From: Chloroflexus sp. MS-G
Lineage (GTDB): Bacteria > Chloroflexota > Chloroflexia > Chloroflexales > Chloroflexaceae
Direction of reading: 5' to 3'
DNA length: 37,848 nucleotides
NCBI RefSeq assembly: GCF_000735195.1
Contig: NZ_JPIM01000042.1
Coordinates: 1-37,848 of the forward strand
Positions within the stretch are counted from its first letter, which is position 1, and each line of letters begins with the position of its first letter. Below, one piece after another: positions 1-8,370 of this stretch. The notes under the pieces were generated by a model. It worked only from the letters and a program-made list of their open reading frames with translations. It searched no databases and had not been told where the DNA came from. A program made the translations under genes and the position numbers.

Positions 1-3000
1 GGTTTACCGGCCGTCTCGCTCATGGTGACGATAACTGAAAACGATAATGCCGGGTTGCTCTTCAACCCAACCATACTGACAGTAACCGAAGGTATCGCTG
101 GTACCTATGAGGTCAGGCTAACCAGTCAACCGCTCGCTCCGGTGAGCGTGACCATCGACGGTCAGGGATATTTGCTGGTGAACGGCAGTGGAACCACTAC
201 GCTGACCTTTACCGCAGCGAACTGGAATAGTGCGCAAACGGTGAGCGTACTCGAACCCAATGTCGATCAGATTACTCGCCCGCCACGTAATCGTACCATA
301 TTGCACGCTACGACTAGTTCCGATCCGCCTTACAACGGTTTAAACAGTACGCTACCTGTAACCGTTACTGATGATGATATTCCGGGGATTCTTCTCAGCA
401 CTACGACCCTTACCGTCACCGAAGGTGGTAGTGTCAATTACACTGTGGCTCTGGCTACGGAACCCACGGCAGCCGTTACGGTGACAATTGACGGTCAGGG
501 TGCGGTGTTGGTGAATGGTAGCCCGGTGACCACACTTACCTTTACCGCAACGAATTGGAATACACCGCAGACCGTCACGATCTCCGTGCCCGAAGATGCA
601 ATTGCTGAAGCTGTGCAGACGGTCGCTATCACTCATCAGGCAAGCAGTACCGATTCGTTCTACAACGGGTTAAGTGGTCCATCGCTTGCCCTCACCATTC
701 TCGACAACGATACCGCAGGCTTTGTTGTTACTGTTCCAGCAGCCCCGTTGATTGTGTCGGAAAACGGCGACAGTATCACAATCAGACTGCGTCTGACCAG
801 CCAGCCTACCGCAAATGTACAGGTCAGTATCTCAGTTAGTGATCTAACCGAAGGGAATGTAGCGCCGCCTAGTGTCATCTTCGACAATACGAACTGGAAT
901 ACTGACGCGGTGTTTATCGTAAGCGGCGTTGATGATTCGCTTGAAGATGGTCATCAACCGTTCACTGTCCAGTTTGCGCCTGCTATCAGTACCGATCCCT
1001 TCTACAATGGTCTCTCGCCGACGCCGAACAGTGTAACTGTGATCAACCGCGATAACGAGCCGGTACGCATAAGTATTGAAGATGTCGTGCGGTTTGAAGG
1101 TGATAGTGGAGTCTCCAACAGCAACTTTATTGTGCGTCTGAATCGGGTTTCGGATCGCGATGTCCTGATCGACTATGTAACAAATGATGGTACAGCTACC
1201 GCTGGTCTGGATTATAACTCTGCGTCGGGAACGCTCACCATACCTGCCGGCTTATTGCAGGCGACGCTACCGATTGGCGTGATCGGTGATACCCTGGCCG
1301 AAGACGATGAATTTTTCACGGTCAGTTTGAGTAATCCGCGGGCGACATTACCTGGTCAGCCGACGAGTATTGTGATCGATGAGACGTTGGTCATTAGCGA
1401 TGGCCTTGGGGTCGGCATCATCCTTGATGATGATCCACCTACGATTCGGTTTGCCAGCAGTGACGTTGTTGTGCAAGAGAGCGGTGTTTCAGCTACGCTG
1501 ACAGTGACGCTGAGTCGAGCGTATACCACACTGGTCACAGTTGATTATGCAACGCGAACTGGCGGCACGGCTCAACCTGGTGATGGCTCGCAGCCCACGC
1601 ACGATTACGTACCGACGAATGGTACGCTCACGTTTGCACCGGGTGTAACAAGTCAGACGTTCACAATCCAGATATGGAATAACAGTGCTGACGATCAGCC
1701 ATTTGAGACGGTTCAAGTCGAATTGAGTAATCCGACCGGCGGTGCGACGCTGGGTAATCCGGCAATTGCTACGGTCACGATTGTCGATGCGGAGGCGGTT
1801 TTACTCACGCAGAACCCAACCGCATTGCAAACGGCCGGTCCTAATTATACAACCTACAACTGGAATTTCTACGGTTCCAATGAGGGTGCATCAATTGTGC
1901 GCATTGATGTACCATGTGGCGTAACCGGTCAATTAGCAGTCGAATTACTCAGCCCATCGATCAACCCAACAGCAAATCCAACAGATGTTATTCGTGGTAC
2001 TGCTGAAACAACAACCTTCGCCCTCTACCGTATGCCGGTAGGCTGGCAGGCTAGCGACGGCTATCCGCCGACGGTTGGTACGCTAGTGACTAGTGCTACC
2101 TATCTCCCCAATACTGGTGATGCTACAACGTGGGTCAGCTTGCCTGGAATTAGTAACCCAACGCCGTGTGGTGCCTATCTCCTGGTTGCGAGTGTTCCTG
2201 ATGACGATACTAATGGCTGGGCGGTACGCAGTGGTTGGAGTGGCAGTGGGGCGCCGACGGTTGATTTAGATGGGATACCGGGAAGCGGTGATGAGATCGT
2301 CCAGGGTATCTTGCGTCAGAGCCTGCGCCACCCACCGGGAACACCTGTGTGTACGACCTTCTTCCAGTACGTGGCGCCGGGCTTGAGTAGTGTCACCTTC
2401 CACAACTTTGATTTGAACGATGTCGGTACAGCCTGGGTGCGCTATTACCCGCCCGGATCGCTCTACGATCCGACCGGTCAGAGTGGCGGGATTGTTGGCA
2501 CGGCTTCAAACGATGGTCAATGGAACAACGGGAGCGCAACGGCGCGTGGTGGTGATGTTATCCCCTCGCCGCAGCCGGGCTGGTGGCGGATTGTTACCTG
2601 CACGAATAGTGCTTCCAGTGAGAATCACTTCATCCAGGAAGGTCAGACCGGTGTACCACTGTACGTGACCCTACCGCCAGTACCTGATGTTGCCTTGCAG
2701 CTAACCTCTGCATCTTCGGTTACGACAGAGAGTAATTTCAATCTCACAATCAATTATAGCAATCAGGCCAATGGTATCACTGCCGGTGCAGCACGTAATC
2801 TACAACTTAGCATCACCTTGCCTGATGGAATAAGTTTCGCTCCGGGTGCGTGTACTGCTGCCCCTGGCCCGTGTACAATTAGTGGTCAGGTCATGACCAT
2901 CAATGCTGGTTTACTGACAGCCGGGTCCGGAAACACCTTCACAGTTCCATTGGTTGCCGGTTCGGTTCCGGTAGGTGCGGCGCCGATAACAGTCCAGGCA

Positions 3001-3069
3001 AACGCAGCCGATCAGAGTGATCATCCGTACCTCTGGCAAGGTTATACAATGGTGCGGATCGTGCCGTAA
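1..3069 (+). CDS. Calx-beta repeat surface/secreted protein, 5'-truncated by window edge
   Basis: The open frame continues to base 1 without a start; the residues before the first internal Met (LPAVSLMVTITEND) match the repeat unit ends further on, so the true N-terminus lies upstream. At least 1022 residues are visible. The N-terminal half is made of about 110-residue modules. Three are divergent and carry an NWN-TPQTVTI-type motif and end in FYNGL or YNGL. Two (about residues 350-590, counted from the first Met) are canonical Calx-beta units with DGTATAGLDY and THDYVPTNGTL motifs and acidic DDD linkers, which in this family bind calcium. Residues 593-900 are unassigned, and about 905-1015 resemble the DUF11-type beta-sandwich found in bacterial surface proteins. 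No C-terminal anchor or sortase motif is visible. Role inferred: calcium-stabilised adhesin or sheath protein. The Calx-beta assignment is firm, the function is not. Confidence 0.85.
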   Translation, partial: GLPAVSLMVTITENDNAGLLFNPTILTVTEGIAGTYEVRLTSQPLAPVSVTIDGQGYLLVNGSGTTTLTFTAANWNSAQTVSVLEPNVDQITRPPRNRTILHATTSSDPPYNGLNSTLPVTVTDDDIPGILLSTTTLTVTEGGSVNYTVALATEPTAAVTVTIDGQGAVLVNGSPVTTLTFTATNWNTPQTVTISVPEDAIAEAVQTVAITHQASSTDSFYNGLSGPSLALTILDNDTAGFVVTVPAAPLIVSENGDSITIRLRLTSQPTANVQVSISVSDLTEGNVAPPSVIFDNTNWNTDAVFIVSGVDDSLEDGHQPFTVQFAPAISTDPFYNGLSPTPNSVTVINRDNEPVRISIEDVVRFEGDSGVSNSNFIVRLNRVSDRDVLIDYVTNDGTATAGLDYNSASGTLTIPAGLLQATLPIGVIGDTLAEDDEFFTVSLSNPRATLPGQPTSIVIDETLVISDGLGVGIILDDDPPTIRFASSDVVVQESGVSATLTVTLSRAYTTLVTVDYATRTGGTAQPGDGSQPTHDYVPTNGTLTFAPGVTSQTFTIQIWNNSADDQPFETVQVELSNPTGGATLGNPAIATVTIVDAEAVLLTQNPTALQTAGPNYTTYNWNFYGSNEGASIVRIDVPCGVTGQLAVELLSPSINPTANPTDVIRGTAETTTFALYRMPVGWQASDGYPPTVGTLVTSATYLPNTGDATTWVSLPGISNPTPCGAYLLVASVPDDDTNGWAVRSGWSGSGAPTVDLDGIPGSGDEIVQGILRQSLRHPPGTPVCTTFFQYVAPGLSSVTFHNFDLNDVGTAWVRYYPPGSLYDPTGQSGGIVGTASNDGQWNNGSATARGGDVIPSPQPGWWRIVTCTNSASSENHFIQEGQTGVPLYVTLPPVPDVALQLTSASSVTTESNFNLTINYSNQANGITAGAARNLQLSITLPDGISFAPGACTAAPGPCTISGQVMTINAGLLTAGSGNTFTVPLVAGSVPVGAAPITVQANAADQSDHPYLWQGYTMVRIVP

Positions 3070-3170
3070 CTCGTAGTGTCAAGTTGTAATTGTCACATAA
3101 CATTGCTCGGAAGGGTAACTGCTAGTATCACAGTTGAATGTATGTGAAACCTGTTTCGGAGAAAGGCTTG

Positions 3171-4337
3171 ATGTTTCCATTGATTACTGTTTCTGGTGAG
3201 CCATACGAACGAGGACTGCAATACGGTGCGGCTACCGTTTCCCTGATCAGGCATAGTATTGCCAATTATGCCCGTCTGTTTGCGTATCGGCGAGGGATGG
3301 CTTGGGAAGACGTTCAGCGTGAAGCCTTGACTTACGAGCCGTTATTACGTGAAATTGCACCTGACGTGTTGGTTGAAATGCAAGGGATTGCCGTTGGTGC
3401 CGGAAGGACACTGGCTGAAATTATCGCGTTGAATGTGCGTACCGAATTACTTGCCGGAATCGGTGTCGGCTTTCATCATCCTGATGCAGCACTGGCTCTC
3501 GCACGCAATCGTGCGGTAGGGGTGCCGACACATGCAGAATCGGGAGCAACGAGTGGTCTGTCGGTTGGTGATGATGGCGAATGTACAACAGCGGCTGCGG
3601 CGCCACCGGCTACCGCAAACGATGAAGTATGGCTGGCGCAAACCTGGGACTGGCAGGGTGACCAGCGAGCGGCTTGTATCATATTGCGTATTGATGGACC
3701 TGGCATCCCCTCGTTCTTAACTCTAACCGAGGCAGGGATGGTGGCGAAGATTGGACTCAATCAGGCTGGAATTGCAGTTGGTTTAAATCTGCTTCGTTCA
3801 ACCACAGATGGTCAGCGCCAGGGGATGCCAGTACACGTCTTGCTGCGCCTGATGTTGCAGGCAACTGATGTCATGACGGCGCGCCGTCTGGCTACACAGA
3901 TTCCCGCAGGTGGATCATCATGTATTACGCTGGCTAGCGCTGACGGTCAATTGCTGGCCTTTGAACTTACTCCAACCGCTGTTGCCGAATTGCCGGCCCA
4001 CGAAGGATTGCTGGCGCATGCCAATCATTGTCTCGATACCACTACTGCCGCCGGTGAGTGTGCTCTTGAACCGACTGCGACGAGTCGTGAACGGTATGGA
4101 AGGGCTTGGACATTGCTCCAGGAGTCTGCTGGTCGGATCGGACTAGATGTGTTACAGGCAATCCTCCGCGATCACGAGGGCGCACCACGCTGTATCTGTC
4201 GCCATCCCGACCCGCAAATAGCTGCGGTTGACCGGAATGAGAGCGTTTGCGGGGTCATCATTGATCTCCGGCACCGCACTATGCACGTTGCCCCACATAT
4301 CCCCTGCCGGGTGCCGTTTGTACCGGTAACACTGTAA
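3171..4337 (+). CDS. C45-family acyltransferase/amidohydrolase (acyl-CoA:6-APA acyltransferase-like)
   Basis: This looks like the Ntn-hydrolase family C45, relatives of isopenicillin-N acyltransferase that self-cleave before a Cys nucleophile and act on amide bonds of small peptides or acylated compounds. Visible hallmarks are the N-terminal GEPYERGLQYG segment, the helix EMQGIAVGAGRTLAEIIALNVRTE-like region typical of the family, and the candidate nucleophile Cys138 in GECTTAA, followed by a W-L-AQTWDW segment. The GLNQAGIAVGLN strand is also typical. Start: ATG 3171 is preferred over the in-frame ATG 3138 because GGAGAAAGG sits just upstream of it. The length of 388 residues fits the family. 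The residue before Cys is Glu, as in many bacterial members. Substrate is unknown; neighbours give no clue. Confidence 0.8.
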   Translation: MFPLITVSGEPYERGLQYGAATVSLIRHSIANYARLFAYRRGMAWEDVQREALTYEPLLREIAPDVLVEMQGIAVGAGRTLAEIIALNVRTELLAGIGVGFHHPDAALALARNRAVGVPTHAESGATSGLSVGDDGECTTAAAAPPATANDEVWLAQTWDWQGDQRAACIILRIDGPGIPSFLTLTEAGMVAKIGLNQAGIAVGLNLLRSTTDGQRQGMPVHVLLRLMLQATDVMTARRLATQIPAGGSSCITLASADGQLLAFELTPTAVAELPAHEGLLAHANHCLDTTTAAGECALEPTATSRERYGRAWTLLQESAGRIGLDVLQAILRDHEGAPRCICRHPDPQIAAVDRNESVCGVIIDLRHRTMHVAPHIPCRVPFVPVTL

Positions 4338-4390
4338 GGTCGGAAGAGAGGAAAGAGGAGTGAGAGGGAGGGATGGATGCCTCGTCCTTC

Positions 4391-4421
4391 CCCTTCCTCT
4401 CCCCGCGTAGGAGAGGAAGGG
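4391..4421. repeat. Perfect 12-bp inverted repeat, 7-nt loop
   Basis: CCCTTCCTCTCC at 4391-4402 pairs perfectly with GGAGAGGAAGGG at 4410-4421 around loop CCGCGTA. It lies 54 bases after the C45 gene stop and before the convergent YggT-like operon end. There is no U-tract, so it could be a bidirectional hairpin terminator or a dispersed palindromic repeat. Purine-rich strings of the same style recur near 4345 and 9860. Confidence 0.6.
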
Positions 4422-4486
4422 AGCAGGGGGAAGGTGAGGGGATTGTAGGCGTGCACTGTAGGTCAGTGGTCTGTACTCTCAGGGAG

Positions 4487-4506
4487 ACGTCACTGGTTAG
4501 TGACGT
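4487..4506. repeat. Perfect 8-bp inverted repeat, 4-nt loop
   Basis: ACGTCACT, loop GGTT, AGTGACGT. It lies in the gap between two convergent genes, so a terminator or RNA-stabilising hairpin is the simplest reading. No U-tract on either side. Confidence 0.45.
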
Positions 4507-4607
4507 GAGGGTGTGTATAACGTGCATCGGCGTATCATACCTGACCGAAAACCAGAAACGTCAGATCAGAACCTCCACTGCCCCATAAGGAGATTCGGAG
4601 TAGAGAA

Positions 4608-4994
4608 CTAGCCTGGCCGTTCTTCCGACACGGTTTTACCCAGACCGGTCAGACGAGCAATCATCCAACTGATCGTGAAGACCGGAATCGGTTGCGTAAA
4701 CGGTATCAACGCTTCAACTGCTGCTTTGTTACGCAGCCCTCGCAATCCCAACCGATCAAGTAAAAGCCAACTGATCGGAGCTGCCAGAATGTCAAATCCC
4801 AAATCGAGCACGTCGAGCACAATGGGCAGTGTAATGGGCAGGTAATGCATTGTTTCAAAGAAACCAGCATCGGGTGGGACATTTAAGCGACGCAGACGTT
4901 CCCAGGCAAGCCAGAGAACGATCATTGCTACGATGAGACACGTTAGCATGAACGTAAGGAGCCAGCTTAGAACGGTAGATAATTGTTCGGTCAT
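4608..4994 (-). CDS. YggT-like integral membrane protein, downstream partner
   Basis: About 128 residues. The start ATG at 4994 overlaps the stop of the upstream gene in an ATGA arrangement, which indicates translational coupling and rules out the longer frame that would begin at 5024. An N-terminal membrane span (about residues 5-32, LLTFMLTCLIVAMIVLWLAW) is followed by a loop with PPDAGFFETM, then a hydrophobic central segment (ITLPIVLDVLDLGFDILAAP) and a final amphipathic helix. The sequence is weaker than its partner as a YggT match, but the two-gene unit resembles a split YggT architecture of two repeats. Function is unknown; YggT proteins have been linked to envelope, osmotic or cell-division functions. 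Convergent with the C45 gene. Confidence 0.6.
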   Translation of the reverse strand: MTEQLSTVLSWLLTFMLTCLIVAMIVLWLAWERLRRLNVPPDAGFFETMHYLPITLPIVLDVLDLGFDILAAPISWLLLDRLGLRGLRNKAAVEALIPFTQPIPVFTISWMIARLTGLGKTVSEERPG

Positions 4995-5287
4995 CGTTGT
5001 GCTATCCTTCCCAACCAAACCCAACTCAAAGCTGTTAGACTGATTAGTATCAACAGCATCGCCAGCGTACTCAACTCTAGGATTGCGCCAAAGCGAGGTT
5101 GTTCGCGATCAAGAATAGACAGTGGCGCAACCAGCGGATTACTCAGGTTGTAGAGCCAGATCACTGCCGGACTATCTGGACGTGCGGCCAGTATTTTCAA
5201 CACCAGCCGTGCGGTTAACAAACCGCATATCGCCCCGCCAACCAGGGCAATTCCTTCCCTTATCCCAACAACAATACCTTGATTCAT
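4991..5287 (-). CDS. YggT-like integral membrane protein, upstream partner
   Basis: About 98 residues. Two membrane spans: GIALVGGAICGLLTARLVLKIL and the C-terminal LELSTLAMLLILISLTALSW. Between them is NLSNPLVAPLSILD, the Asn-x-x-xx-Pro-xx-xP loop typical of YggT repeats. Start: ATG 5287 has AGGAAG 6 bases upstream. An earlier in-frame ATG (5293) overlaps that Shine-Dalgarno and the longest frame (5350) begins inside the promoter at 5322-5350, so both are rejected. The gene heads a two-gene operon with an ATGA overlap. Function inferred only at family level. Confidence 0.65.
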   Translation of the reverse strand: MNQGIVVGIREGIALVGGAICGLLTARLVLKILAARPDSPAVIWLYNLSNPLVAPLSILDREQPRFGAILELSTLAMLLILISLTALSWVWLGRIAQR

Positions 5288-5321
5288 CGACATCTTCCTG
5301 ATCGTGGAACTATCAACAGCT

Positions 5322-5350
5322 ATGATACGTCTATTACTAGCAATCGGCAA
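5322..5350 (-). promoter_or_regulatory. Putative sigma-70 promoter of the YggT-like pair
   Basis: On the minus strand TTGCCG (5345-5350) and TATCAT (5322-5327) are separated by exactly 17 bases. The predicted transcript would start near 5315, about 28 bases before the chosen start codon. Confidence 0.45.
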
Positions 5351-5488
5351 TATCTGATGGTACGACGGTTCCTGAACGAAATATCAGACCGGTCAGCAGC
5401 AGGATGTGATATGTCATTGCCGCTGCTCCATCTATCTGTTCAGATACGTTGATAATTCTCAGCGAAATGTGACCGAAGACCTATGGCA

Positions 5489-5517
5489 TTGGTAATCGCT
5501 ATTTGCTACACTATAGT
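5489..5517 (+). promoter_or_regulatory. Putative sigma-70 promoter of the 5590-6033 gene
   Basis: TTGGTA (5489-5494), 17-base spacer, TATAGT (5512-5517). It lies over an apparent TTG start at 5503, which argues that translation begins further downstream. The 302-base gap 5288-5589 otherwise holds only the divergent promoter at 5322-5350. Confidence 0.5.
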
Positions 5518-5589
5518 TCACTCACTACAACAACCTTGAAGGACATGGATCAATTAACGGTATCCGGTATCGTACCCAGGGACATTGTG

Positions 5590-6033
5590 ATGATCAAGCC
5601 AATGGCGTCAGTTGGGGCAGAGCAGCGTATTACGAGCAAAAGTCGTTTTTGGGTAGGTCATTCTGGCCTGTTTTGGCTCATGATGGGTTTAGAGTTATGC
5701 TTACTGCTGAGTGTTCTGGTCTGGTTGTTGTCATCGATACCGCTTCGCACGCCATTGGCAACGACACCGGACGTGACCGAATTGGCCCACGAGATTCAGG
5801 GGCGAATGAACGGTACTATCCTTGATCCGATGATCGAAATCAAACCGGGGATTACTGTTCATTCCAGCAACATTCGCGGTTTCCGCTTTCAAGGTCACAT
5901 CTACTATTACTATGTGGAAGGTGCGGTCAATTATGATCCGTTGTCGCGTGGTTTACTGCGACTCGATCAAGTCGAGATCGTACTCCGTGATGAAAGCGGT
6001 GTGCGGCCAATTGTGATCTACCGTGTTCAATAG
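5590..6033 (+). CDS. Single-span membrane protein, function unknown
   Basis: About 147 residues if started at ATG 5590, which has AGGGA 8 bases upstream. ATG 5545 is an alternative, with a poorly spaced AAGGA. One membrane span (about residues 25-48, FWLMMGLELCLLLSVLVWLL) precedes a soluble domain with IKPGITVHSSNIRGFRF and a run of tyrosines (HIYYYYVEGAVNYDPLSRG). The C-terminal part reads like a small beta-rich domain facing the outside. I do not recognise the family. It stands alone, divergent from the YggT-like pair. Confidence 0.6.
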   Translation: MIKPMASVGAEQRITSKSRFWVGHSGLFWLMMGLELCLLLSVLVWLLSSIPLRTPLATTPDVTELAHEIQGRMNGTILDPMIEIKPGITVHSSNIRGFRFQGHIYYYYVEGAVNYDPLSRGLLRLDQVEIVLRDESGVRPIVIYRVQ

Positions 6034-6328
6034 CGCATATACGTGCCTATCCGAATGTTCGTCGGTGGGGCACAACGGATGAAACCACACGATAGATGGA
6101 ACACAATGGAAAGAATGACTCCTTTTTCATCCTGATGGACGAGTGCCGCGGCACTGCGCCCCTCGCTGGGGTGTGGGTGATGTGGACATAGGCGATGCGT
6201 CGGGTGACGGGGGAACGAGAGGCGCAGGACGGCGTTGTGCCCCGACGCGGAATTTCGTCGGCACGATATTCGGATAAGCATCCTTAGATGCTATACATCA
6301 TCTTTGCTACGAATCGCTCTGCACCTGG
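6034..6328. other. Gap without a gene between convergent units
   Basis: No supported gene. It holds an 8-bp inverted repeat (GCGTCGGG 6197-6204 with CCCGACGC 6241-6248) and a short hairpin AGCATC-CTTA-GATGCT at 6277-6292. Either may end transcription of the flanking convergent genes, but neither has a U-tract. Confidence 0.4.
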
Positions 6329-6592
6329 TCAACGACGGCGTCCTTCTTCCCAGCTTCCCCAGTCTCGTTCTTCGGCGGCGCGGATCGCTCGTCGCTTCAG
6401 GGCACGCCGTGAAATAGGGATCACCTGTTTTAAGGTCTCCCAAAGCTGTTCTTCAAGGTGAGGCTGACGCGCCAGTGCAGTCTCGATGGCTGCTATATCG
6501 AGACCGCGGTTATGCAATTCGGTAGCCAGCGCAATAGCACGTGCGTGATCTCCGCTGGCAAGTGCAGCGATCAGTTCCTCTTCAAGTTTCAT
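6329..6592 (-). CDS. Small helical protein at the end of the methionine operon
   Basis: About 87 residues. Start ATG 6592 is chosen because AGGAGGGCGT immediately precedes it; an earlier ATG at 6634 would overlap the map stop region without a good ribosome site. The sequence is almost wholly helical and charged: MKLEEELIAALASGDH opens an ankyrin/TPR-like helix pair and the tail is strongly basic then Arg-rich (RRALKRRAIRAAEERDW). It follows map by 38 bases, so it is likely co-transcribed. No recognised family; function not assigned. Confidence 0.6.
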   Translation of the reverse strand: MKLEEELIAALASGDHARAIALATELHNRGLDIAAIETALARQPHLEEQLWETLKQVIPISRRALKRRAIRAAEERDWGSWEEGRRR

Positions 6593-6630
6593 ACGCCCTC
6601 CTGGCAGAGCTGTGCTGCCAGTCGTGTCGT

Positions 6631-7407
6631 TCAAGCGGTCAAGATAATCGGTCCATCTTCCGTTATCGCCAGCGTATGCTCGAATTGCGCCGACCGCTTA
6701 CCGTCCGCAGTACGCACCGTCCAGCCATCGCGGTCGACTCTGGTAGCTGCCTTACCGGCGTTGATCATCGGTTCAATCGTAAACACCATACCAGCCACGA
6801 TCTTACGTGTTTGCTGGGGATCATCGTAATGGAGGATCGTTGGTTCTTCGTGTAGATTTCGACCTAGCCCGTGGCCGGTGTACTCACGTACTACAGAGAA
6901 ACCATTGGCTTCGGCATAACGTTGGATCGCTGCGCCAATAGCCCGGAGAGGATTCCCCACTCGTGCCTGTTCAATGCCCAGTTCAAGGCAGCGCCGGGTA
7001 ACGTCGAGCAAACGCTGAGTCTCGTCATCAACGTCACCTACAGCGAAGGTCTCACATGCATCACCAATCCAACCGTTGAGGCGCAACCCAATGTCGATAC
7101 CGACAATATCGCCCTGGTGGAGCCGGTCGCGTTTACTCGGAATGCCGTGGCAAATCACGTCATTAATAGAGGCGCAGATCGTACCCGGAAAAGGTGGAAT
7201 ATACCCGCGGCGACCAGCGGGCACGTATCCTTTGTATACCGGTTCTGCACCGTGAGAACGGATAAACTCTTCAGCAATTGCGTCCAGTTCAGCCGTGGTG
7301 ACACCCGGTCGGATATACTCACGCAGCACATTAAACGTCTGTCGAACCAGTTGGCCCGCAGCGCGTAGAAGTTCTATCTGGGCCGGTGATTTCAGAATGA
7401 TAGCCAT
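6631..7407 (-). CDS. map: Methionine aminopeptidase, type I
   Basis: Removes the initiator Met from nascent proteins in the cytoplasm. All five metal ligands of the family are visible: Asp105 (GIDIG), Asp116 (GDACETF), His179 (YTGHGLG), Glu212 (FTIEPM) and Glu243 (QFEHTLAI), plus the substrate-site His87 (VICHGIP) and His186 (RNLHEEP). At 258 residues it is a type I enzyme without an N-terminal zinc extension. It starts 36 bases after metF ends on the same strand. Its position behind a SAM-I riboswitch is notable, since map is more often found in ribosomal protein operons. Assignment is secure. Confidence 0.96.
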   Translation of the reverse strand: MAIILKSPAQIELLRAAGQLVRQTFNVLREYIRPGVTTAELDAIAEEFIRSHGAEPVYKGYVPAGRRGYIPPFPGTICASINDVICHGIPSKRDRLHQGDIVGIDIGLRLNGWIGDACETFAVGDVDDETQRLLDVTRRCLELGIEQARVGNPLRAIGAAIQRYAEANGFSVVREYTGHGLGRNLHEEPTILHYDDPQQTRKIVAGMVFTIEPMINAGKAATRVDRDGWTVRTADGKRSAQFEHTLAITEDGPIILTA

Positions 7408-7443
7408 AGACTACTCTCGCTCTATTTGCACTTACTGAGCATG

Positions 7444-8367
7444 TTATAGCACATTCTCGTCAGATGATGGTGCCGGTGGCCGTGGCAGCAGGCCAGCTTG
7501 TTCAACGACACGAGGAATTGCACGTGTCCAATCGACCGACATAATATGAACACCGGCAACACCCTCGATACTAAGGAGTTCATTCACCAACTCAGCAGCG
7601 AGGGCAATTCCTTCCGCTTCGCTATCGGCAGCGCGTTGCATGCGTTCGATCACAGATTCTGGCATAAGCGTGCCGGGTAGGTGATCGCGTAGATAGATTG
7701 CTGAATTGGGTCGGCGCAGGATCATCACACCGGCTAGGATGTACGCCTGTTGATGCAAACCGGCAGCCCGCACATCGGCCATCCATTGCCGAAAACGTGC
7801 AACATCAAAGATCAATTGGGTTTGGACGAACTCTGCGCCAGCTTCAATCTTCTTTTCCAACCGGGCTGCCCGTTCGACGTTCGGGTTCGCGACACTGCCG
7901 ATAAAGAAACTGGGTGCTTCTTTCAGCGGTGTACCTGATTGGAAAGTGGCCTGATCGCGCAACGTGCGCAAGACGCGGATCAACTGGAATGAATTCAGAT
8001 CGAGAACGTTTTTGGCCTCTGGATGATCACCAATGCGTGGATGATCGCCGGTCATTGCTAGCAAGTTACGTACACCGAGTGCGGAGGCACTGAGTGCATC
8101 AGCTTGTAAAGCTATCCGGTTACGATGCTGGCAGGTCATTTGCATAATCGGTTCAATACCGAGCTGCTGCAAAATGACGCTCCCCCCCAAAGACGACATC
8201 CGGGCGATCCCACGCTGATTGTCGGTCAGATTGACTGCATCGACATAATTGCGAATATTTTGAGCCAGGGTTTCGAGATGGCTTCTGGCCGCCCCCTTTG
8301 GCGGAGCAATCTCGCCGGTAACTACAATCTGGCCGGCGGCCAGCCGGCGTTGGAGGGTTGAGTGCAT
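7444..8367 (-). CDS. metF: 5,10-methylenetetrahydrofolate reductase
   Basis: Reduces methylene-THF to methyl-THF, the methyl donor for methionine synthesis. The 307-residue barrel has Glu19 in TGEIAPPKG (equivalent to the catalytic Glu of FEFFPP in E. coli MetF), the NLTDNQRG segment, MTCQHRNR, and Asp108 in AMTGDHP for flavin and folate binding. FVQTQLIFD late in the barrel is also typical. The start lies 3 bases after the stop of the upstream PLP enzyme, so the two are co-translated or tightly coupled. Some close relatives act with partner subunits rather than directly with NAD(P)H; I cannot tell which applies. Confidence 0.92.
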   Translation of the reverse strand: MHSTLQRRLAAGQIVVTGEIAPPKGAARSHLETLAQNIRNYVDAVNLTDNQRGIARMSSLGGSVILQQLGIEPIMQMTCQHRNRIALQADALSASALGVRNLLAMTGDHPRIGDHPEAKNVLDLNSFQLIRVLRTLRDQATFQSGTPLKEAPSFFIGSVANPNVERAARLEKKIEAGAEFVQTQLIFDVARFRQWMADVRAAGLHQQAYILAGVMILRRPNSAIYLRDHLPGTLMPESVIERMQRAADSEAEGIALAAELVNELLSIEGVAGVHIMSVDWTRAIPRVVEQAGLLPRPPAPSSDENVL

Positions 8368-8370
8368 AGC

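Noticed and set aside
5503..5589. TTG start giving a 176-residue version of the single-span membrane protein
   Set aside because: The codon lies between -35 and -10 of a good promoter, so it would not be on the transcript.
6871..7368. 165-residue plus-strand frame inside map
   Set aside because: Antisense shadow of a gene with all catalytic residues in place.
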